A DNA stretch of 64,000 nucleotides from Lantana camara. Its lineage: Eukaryota > Streptophyta > Magnoliopsida > Lamiales > Verbenaceae. The stretch spans positions 94,772,501 to 94,836,500 of the forward strand of contig CM074858.1 of assembly GCA_037501455.1 (NCBI GenBank), written 5' to 3'. The position numbers and the translations under genes were made by a program. Numbering within the stretch: the first letter of the stretch is position 1; every line of letters begins with the position of its first letter. Shown here piece by piece: positions 57,844 through 64,000 of this stretch. A model generated the notes under the pieces. It ran no database searches, had not been told where the DNA came from, and worked only from the letters and a program-made list of their open reading frames with translations.

Positions 57844-59416
57844 TGATAACTGTAGGTTAAGGTCGATGATCTCAACGTCCTTTTAGAGGCCTGTGTTGGT
57901 GTTGTTTGCTTTGGTTTTTTCTTCCTTTTCTCCACAAGTTGAAACGCTATCTCGACATGTTCCTTATCCAAAGAATTCCAGCATTTATATACAACCATTT
58001 GTTTATATACAACCATTTGTTTTTATGTATCCGGGTCATCATCTGGAGGTTCCTTATCACTTCCTTCCTCTGGCATTTCAATAATGGCTAATCTGTTGTC
58101 TTGTAATTCCTTGTTTACCTCTGACTCATCCTTTCCTGCTAAATTTTCCCAAGCAACATTAAGATCATGTGTTCCAGCAGGTTGGACGCTATTCAGATGT
58201 TGTATATCCTGCACCTCTGTATGTTTAATTGGTTAATTGTTTTCCATTAAGCATTCGTCATTATCTGTGTGTTGCTCAGCATCATTTGTTGTGGTCACTT
58301 GCTGTGAATCATCGTTATCTCCATCTCCGTGATCCTTGTTGATCGCATGCTCTTGAGAATCCTTCTCTGTATGCTCGTTCTCATTACCACAATCTCTGTT
58401 TTTTTCCCCTGATGCAAATGTTCACTCTACCCAGACTTCAGTTTGCATTACTTCTCCTGAAGCAATCTTTTTGGAATTTTGTGGCCTATTTGCTTGTTAT
58501 GTGGTGCGAGCTCTTTTTTGGTCCAATGTTTGCCTCAGATTTATGACCCTAATCTCTTCGTTTCTTTGCTATTAGATTCTACACCACCCACATCATGGCA
58601 ATCGACAGCATCATGGCCTAATCAAAAATAATTCTTACAATATGGAGGTAAGAGTTCATAGAGGATTTTGTCTTATATATGTTACCCCATTGTAAGTTTG
58701 AGTAACCTTGGTTATTAATGGCTTGAGAAGATCAAGTTCCATGAAAACCTTTGCATACGAAGGTCGAGTTGCATCCTTGGTACCTTCATCTACACACAGG
58801 GGTTCCCCAATGACTCTCGCCACATCGTAAATTGCATCTGTGTCGAAAAATTGTGGGGAGATGTCCGGTAACTTGATCTATACCGGTGCAATGGTGGAAT
58901 CAATTTGAGGATTAAAGGATGGTGTCCATTTGAAGACTCTCATTGGAAATCCATCAAATAATATGATCTTTCGCATCCATAATTTTGAGTAATCTTCCTC
59001 ATAATGTAGACGTATCAAAAGATGCTTGACATTGAGGAGTCTGATCTTGAATTCTCCTTTAATGGCGGGATATCCATGCGAGAATTGCCGACCAAGGCAT
59101 ATTTGAAAGAAGCCGAAAGAGTTTCAATTTCCTCGTCTGTGTATGCAATATTAATGACCCTGTTACGCTCCGTTATTATTCCAAAACGCATATGTTGGTC
59201 TTGCCTATTAAATACAAATACCTTTCTCATAGCATTTGTTTTCCTAGCACTTGAAGGTACTGGTACCGGCTGCACACTTGGGGTTATTTTGTTGGTGGAT
59301 AGTACAGTGGCATATGATCGGTTTGGGATTGATGCATCGGTCCCTATTGCAGGCACCAGAGGTGGTACCGGCGCGTCAGGTGCCAGAGGGTTTGGCGGCG
59401 GTGGAAGGTTGGCCAT
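57844..59416 (-). pseudogene. LINE ORF1 (DUF4283-type nucleic-acid-binding protein)
   Basis: ATG 59416 opens a Pro-rich N-terminus (MANLPPPPNPLAPDAP) that runs to a stop at 59015. In another frame follow LLIRLHYEEDYSKLWMRKIILFDG and FPMRVFKWTPSFNPQ, typical of the DUF4283 region of plant LINE ORF1. Further down the frame is full of stops. ORF1 proteins bind element RNA. This copy is dead. Confidence 0.75.
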
Positions 59417-59940
59417 CAGCTGTAGGTTTCGGAAAACAGTAAGGGAGAGTTTTTAAATAACTCAACTATCTATAAGTATAAATCGAAATAGATATTTCAC
59501 GCATATGTTTATATTTTAGTTTTGTGTATATTTTGCATAAGTTTACTTAAACTTATTTGTTTATTCTCATAAATATCCATCAGAGTTATTGAAACAAATA
59601 TTTCAAGTGTTGGTTATCCCTAATCTATCTACCTTATATAAAAAGAATAACATCCCAATAAAAAATGCATGCCTAATATAAAAATAAATAAAAATTAGCT
59701 TTCATAAACTTTAAGTGAGAAATTAGTTCATCATAAAAATATTAAAATACTATTAAGTAGCATTCTTTGAAAAAAAATATTAGATAGTTACAAAGCTCAA
59801 GTACTTACATCAAACCCCCCAAAAATTTCAATACTTGCATTAACCCGATTATCTTTGAATTTTTCCTTTTGTAATTCCTCAAACCTAAGGGGGAAATCTG
59901 TAATTTCGTCATACCTCAGGGGGTTGTTCGCAATTATCCC

Positions 59941-60443
59941 CATCTTTTTTTATTCGATTTTTCTAACATTAGTCCTCTGCATCCTACGTGTCAGAAATTT
60001 GGGGATTTTTCCTGATTTTCCCTCGAAAATCTGAGTTGGCATATTATGTGAACTATTAATGTTTAAGGAAAAAAATTAAAAAAATCCACATAATTACATA
60101 AACTAATCTTATTTAATAAAATACCCCTCTATTATAGCTTTTTCTAATTATCCCAACTTCATCTCCTTCCTCAACTAAAATAAAAAAAACCAACTTTTCT
60201 AATTTTACCGCCATTGTTTCGTTGTTCGGATGAATTGGACGACAGGACCACCACGATTAAACTCTTCTCGTCGGGAGGTTCAAAACGCCTATCAAACGGT
60301 GATATCACCGCCAAAATAGCACGTCAATCATCGAGACCACTCCCAATAGATTCCTCTTGAAGCGTACTATAATGCCCATTTCGTGGGCGCTTCGATTAGC
60401 TGCCAAAATCACCGGAAACGAAGTCTGAAAGTCACACCTGTTG
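59941..60443. other. No gene seen; repeat-like flank
   Basis: AT-rich to about 60200, then a more GC-balanced stretch without an ORF or recognised element ends. It seems to continue the repeat left at 35937-36019. Confidence 0.4.
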
Positions 60444-62087
60444 TGTAGCACCCGGAGCGCGGGCCACCACATCCCCCGCACCTAAACCTGAACCCGCATA
60501 TGAAATGGGAAGTCCATACACGAGCCCAACTCTAAGCGAACGGGAGACCACACACTCACTAGGCTAGGCGGAGCTAAAACTAAACCAGAGCGCGCGACAG
60601 ATAATCAAATAGTGGAAGTAAGGAGTTCTAGTAATATAAAATTCCAAAATTTACATATACATCAAGTGATCAAATATACGTAGCCATAATAATTCATATC
60701 TCCAAAACAAAATTCATAACATGATGAATTTATTAAATACAAGTCCAAAATGAAATGTAATGCACCTAGTACGACCTATACCAAAAGGTGAGACTCGAAC
60801 GACCCACTTCTCCGCCTAGCTCGTGCTCAAAAGACCTGCAAGCTAAAAGTGGTAAAAGAGAGGTGTCAGTCATATCTCGACTGACTGAGGGGGCTAACGC
60901 ACACCCGCACACTATACATATAAAGCAAAGCACGTAAAAGATAAGGTTATGGACCGGGAATAGGTTTTGCATACCAAAACATTTTCAAAGCACATTACAT
61001 ATCATATATATATACATTACATTATTAAAGACTCTATTCCCGTTCCATAATCCAACCATTTCATTAAGCCCGGCGAGTACGAGCATCCACCGCTACTTCT
61101 CATTACATTACATTATAAAATAGAAATCTCATTCAATCCCCTTCTTCGATGATGGAAGGGTCGGCCAACCCTAACCATCCATTACGTTAAGTATGGGTCG
61201 TGAGTTTCATGATGCTCACACCCAAGGATTCCATACCCCACCAAACCTCCTAGTGGGTTCCGAGTTGATCCTATGTGAGTGGAGACCATGCTCAGGCTTA
61301 ACACGATGGCCCGCTGCCGTACCGGGTGTCCTGACTAGCAAGATCTGGGGCCCAACATTACCGTTACATTACATTATCATTACATTCTCGCTCATTACAA
61401 ATCATTAACATTACGAACATTAGCATTAAACATTCATTAAAACCATGAGCTCATATATGCTCGTAGATATAGCCCTTTCGAAAGCCGAAACTTGATAACA
61501 AGATCATAAACATATTATACATTACACATATTTAACTACATATATATAATATATAGTCGCATACGGGCTAGAAAACGAACATTTAGGGTTGTAGTTTGCT
61601 TAACTAAAAAAACCTAAACCTCACCTTTGAACAAAAGTGTAATGTGGTGCGAGAAAACAACACCGAACAACTTAAACTTCGGGTACGACTCCTCCCGGAA
61701 GCACCCCTGAGACAAACAAACGTAACACTAAAGACTTAGACTCAAACATGTACCATTTAGACGCACGACGATGCAATGAATGCGATGCATGCAAATAAAG
61801 TGCAAGAAGGTGTCATTTAAAGTGTTTAAATTTATATCACGTAAAATTCGTATCAAATGAATCCATAAAATTAATTCAAGACATTTAATGTATAATATAC
61901 ATATTCACATAGAATATAAGTCATAAACAATTAAGAGAAGGCATTTAAAGAGCTTGAAATAAAATACGAAAATCATGCACGCGAGATTGAATTATTCAAG
62001 GTCATAACATATATAAACTTAACAATACAAATTCCATAATTAAAATCATAATATATCATACATTATATTACATTTATAACATATAAT

Positions 62088-62090
<3 letters not shown>

Positions 62091-62144
<54 letters not shown>
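62091..62144. repeat. Microsatellite (AC)n(AT)n
   Basis: An uninterrupted run of ac dinucleotides passes directly into at dinucleotides, inside LTR D. Confidence 0.95.
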
Positions 62145-62257
62145 TCACGTATACACACATGCACATATTACATATTCATATACATATATATATATCTACC
62201 ATGTATACATGTAGACACAACTCATGCATTACAACAAATTAAAGAAAGCAACAGTAG

Positions 62258-62382
62258 GTCCCCGCCCGGGGAAAAATTCACACAAAAAGGTCCCCTCCCG
62301 GGGACGGACATGCAGAATATTTTCTGTATAAAAGTCCCCGGTCGGGGACTCTTCCCTTGCAAATTCTCCCCACCCGGGGAGA
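62258..62382. repeat. Palindrome cluster in LTR D
   Basis: Four units: gtccccgcccgggga (62258-62272), gtcccctcccggggac (62290-62305), gtccccggtcggggac (62334-62349) and tctccccacccggggaga (62365-62382). Two half-sites with a short centre, as in the other LTRs, but with another half-site sequence (gtcccc/ggggac). Confidence 0.85.
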
Positions 62383-62657
62383 CACTTACAGCAGCAACGA
62401 ACATCAGTCTTCTCCAAGGAAACATAGCAGCAGTAGGGGAAGTGAAAAAGGGCAGTAAACAGGTATGAAAACAGCAGCAAAATAATGCAAATTCCAGTCA
62501 CAAAAACAACATAGCAGCTGACAGCAACAAGGAAACAATATCTTAACATTTTCATGCTTCTAAGCTTGCAAAATACCATGTTTTTCCTTCATGAAACAGA
62601 GCAGCACATGTAGCAGCATGTAGGGGTATGAAACAGTAGTTAAAACCACACAAATCA

Positions 62658-64000
62658 TGTAGCACCCCAAACGGAGGATGCCACATCCCCCGCACTAGGA
62701 CCCAGACCCGGTCATGAAATTGAAGTCCATGCCCGAATCCGGGTCATAGCAAACGGGAGACAAAGGCACACGCTATGTTAGGCGGGTCTAACTCGACAAA
62801 CTCAGAGTGCGGAAGCAATTCAAACATTAAAAACAAGATAGCGGAAGCATTTAAATCAACATTCAAAACAAGTGACAGGTTCAACTAGCATAGATACCTA
62901 GTCCCGAATATCAACAAGCATAACAAGTGACGGGTTCAACTAGCATAGATACCTAGTCCCGAATATCAGATCAACGTAACGTATTAATCATCAAGTGCCG
63001 CAAGGGGCCGAATATGAATGCCACGCAGGGCTATAGAAAGGTAAAGTAATCTCAAGTCTACAAGTCTAAAAGTCATAACATAAATAAAGTGTATGAAAGA
63101 CAAATGCAACTAAAAAGGCTAGACCGACAAAGTGCAACTCAAAGGACTCACTCCCGCCTAGCAAACGCCAACAAACCTGCAACTAAAAGTTTAAATGAGG
63201 GGTCAGTCAACTTGACCGAGTGAGGGGGCTAACGCACACCCACAATATATATATATAGAGAGAGCATAGCACAGAATAAAAGGATGGACTCATGAACCGA
63301 GGATAGGTGTTGCATACCAAAATATTTCAAAATAACCCACAAAATATAGATATAAGTTTAGAAGCCATTTTCCAGAAGGACTCTATCCCGATTCATAATT
63401 CCATAACATAATAGAACACATGCTCGGCGAGTACGAGCTTCCCACCTTTACTCCTCAGAACATAAATCAAAATCAATCCATCCTCTACACAAATGATGGA
63501 GGAGATGTACTGTCCCCAAACCATCGAGAATAAACCGTCTAATATAGACTCGATCTCAAGGGGGTAGCGAACCCACAAGAGTTATCCCTGGCCTTAGCTG
63601 GAGGCTCAAGATATCACACCTCCCCTATCTCCCTGAGTCGCGCAATGATATCTCAAATGGAACATACGCACATGGTTGAAACCCCCAACTGCCCTCACCG
63701 TCCTGGGGGACCCATTACCCGTAGTCCCTCGGATCCACAACAGAACAAAACAGGACAGAACAGATACCAATCTTTCATGGCAAATCTCACTACAGAATCA
63801 TAACACAACTGAATTTTCCAAAATAGCTTACATATGCCTCAAAAACTGTTTTTTTTATATATATTCCTACACTGTGGAATTTAAGACACGAAGGCTCCCA
63901 CCCACGCAGGACGCACCCAAGAGTCATAAACATATCATATCCAACACATACATATTTATAATAAGGTATACTCGTATGCAAGGGTAGAAATCAGCATATA
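62658..64000 (-). mobile_element. Gypsy LTR 'E', partial, nested in LTR D
   Basis: Starts tgtagcaccc with ccacatcccccgcac near 62682-62696 and a hairpin block near 63198-63230 (ggtca...tgacc). It runs off the window before the place where a palindrome cluster would be expected. Contains a direct duplication of about 50 bp at 62868-62970. Confidence 0.8.
62868..62970 (-). repeat. Direct duplication of about 50 bp in LTR E
   Basis: Two near-identical copies, each containing ttcaactagcatagatacct and then agtcccgaatatca, lie next to each other, separated by a few bases. Confidence 0.85.

Larger units (their letters stand above)
36295..59467 (-). mobile_element. L1-type LINE, near full length, 14-bp TSD
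   Basis: On the minus strand, ORF1 starts at 59416 and ORF2 at 57843, the RNase H part ends near 37030, and an A-rich tail (T-rich at 36295-36314 on +) closes the element. The 14 bases atctataagtataa occur directly outside both ends, at 36281-36294 and 59468-59481, which is the long duplication expected of target-primed insertion. The element has been opened twice, at 42762 and 37635. All its ORFs have stops and frameshifts. Confidence 0.88.
36020..59940. mobile_element. Inverted-repeat MITE (Mutator-like), split by a LINE
   Basis: The left end, from gggataatt at 36020, and the reverse complement of the right end, from 59940, match over about 70 bp at roughly 80%. Without the LINE the element is about 740 bp. 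Flanks cattttttc and catcttttt agree at 7 of 9 positions, which would suit the 9-bp duplication of Mutator-like elements, but both are T-rich, so this is weak. No transposase is present. Confidence 0.65.
60444..64000 (-). mobile_element. Gypsy LTR 'D', partial, with nested LTR E
   Basis: Starts tgtagcaccc at 60444 and has the ccacatcccccgcac motif near 60467-60481, the hairpin block at about 60860-60893, and a palindrome cluster at 62258-62382. It is interrupted at 62658 by LTR E, so its 5' part lies beyond the window. If it is a solo LTR, the left flank tgttg (60439-60443) should reappear on the far side. Confidence 0.8.

Noticed and set aside
59022..59456. Plus-strand ORF of 144 residues opposite LINE ORF1
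   Set aside because: Shadow of the minus-strand DUF4283-type ORF1. Gly-rich end mirrors the Pro-rich N-terminus of ORF1.
36020..59940. One giant 24-kb DNA transposon bounded by the inverted repeats
   Set aside because: The LINE with its 14-bp target duplication accounts for nearly all of the interior. Without it the element is only about 740 bp.
62258..62382. CRISPR-like look of evenly placed short palindromic repeats (also 26174-26400 and 17001-17150)
   Set aside because: Plant nuclear DNA. Units are palindromes of 15-18 bp with variable spacing inside LTRs, or plain tandem repeats, with no cas genes.

Overview
The window is plant nuclear DNA, most likely from a dicot. Nearly all of it is transposable element, in many nested layers. 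The only recognisable host gene is a G-type lectin receptor-like kinase (LecRK) on the + strand, now a pseudogene. The plant assignment rests on the element types: chromoviral Ty3/gypsy elements with LTRs over 2 kb, a SIRE-like copia gag, an L1-type LINE with an RNase H domain, and a CACTA element. It also rests on the LecRK itself. The species cannot be read from the sequence. All comparisons were made by eye.

Layout. 1-2530: eroded minus-strand gag-like coding of a gypsy-type element. 2606-8188: a SIRE-like copia with two LTRs and gag but no pol. Its gag is split by a 2.1-kb TG...CA unit (4356-6437, TSD ggtac). 8189-9364: AT-rich, no gene seen. 9365-14268: minus-strand solo gypsy LTR (TSD aaaac) with a second solo LTR inside it (10217-12738). 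14274-15880: AT-rich stretch with imperfect inverted ends, just upstream of the LecRK start.

15946-35816: the LecRK, opened by three insertions. They are a hAT-like element after the signal peptide (16039-17616, TSD ctctaaca), a copia after the transmembrane segment (18938-about 24755), and a young 10.1-kb gypsy inside the kinase domain (25196-35308, TSD gacac). The copia itself carries a CACTA element (22609-23699, TSD ata). With these removed, the pieces line up in order as signal peptide, B-lectin, EGF/PAN, transmembrane segment and kinase.

36020-59940: a nest four levels deep. A short inverted-repeat MITE holds an L1-type LINE (36295-59467, minus, 14-bp TSD). The LINE holds a small gypsy-like LTR element (37635-39668), which contains a hAT MITE. 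It also holds a large minus-strand gypsy (42767-57258, TSD tgtcc), which contains a solo gypsy LTR (44122-47385) and a second copy of the TG...CA unit (48818-50725). 59941-60443 has no gene. 60444-64000: two more minus-strand gypsy LTRs, one inside the other, both running off the window.

The observation most worth following up concerns the gypsy LTRs. They belong to several diverged families. Each one seen far enough carries a cluster of 3-6 short palindromes about 0.8-1.3 kb from its 5' end. The palindrome sequence differs between families, but the layout is kept. The same LTRs share a short hairpin with a conserved flank and a conserved motif near their 3' end. No cellular pathway beyond the dead kinase is encoded here.
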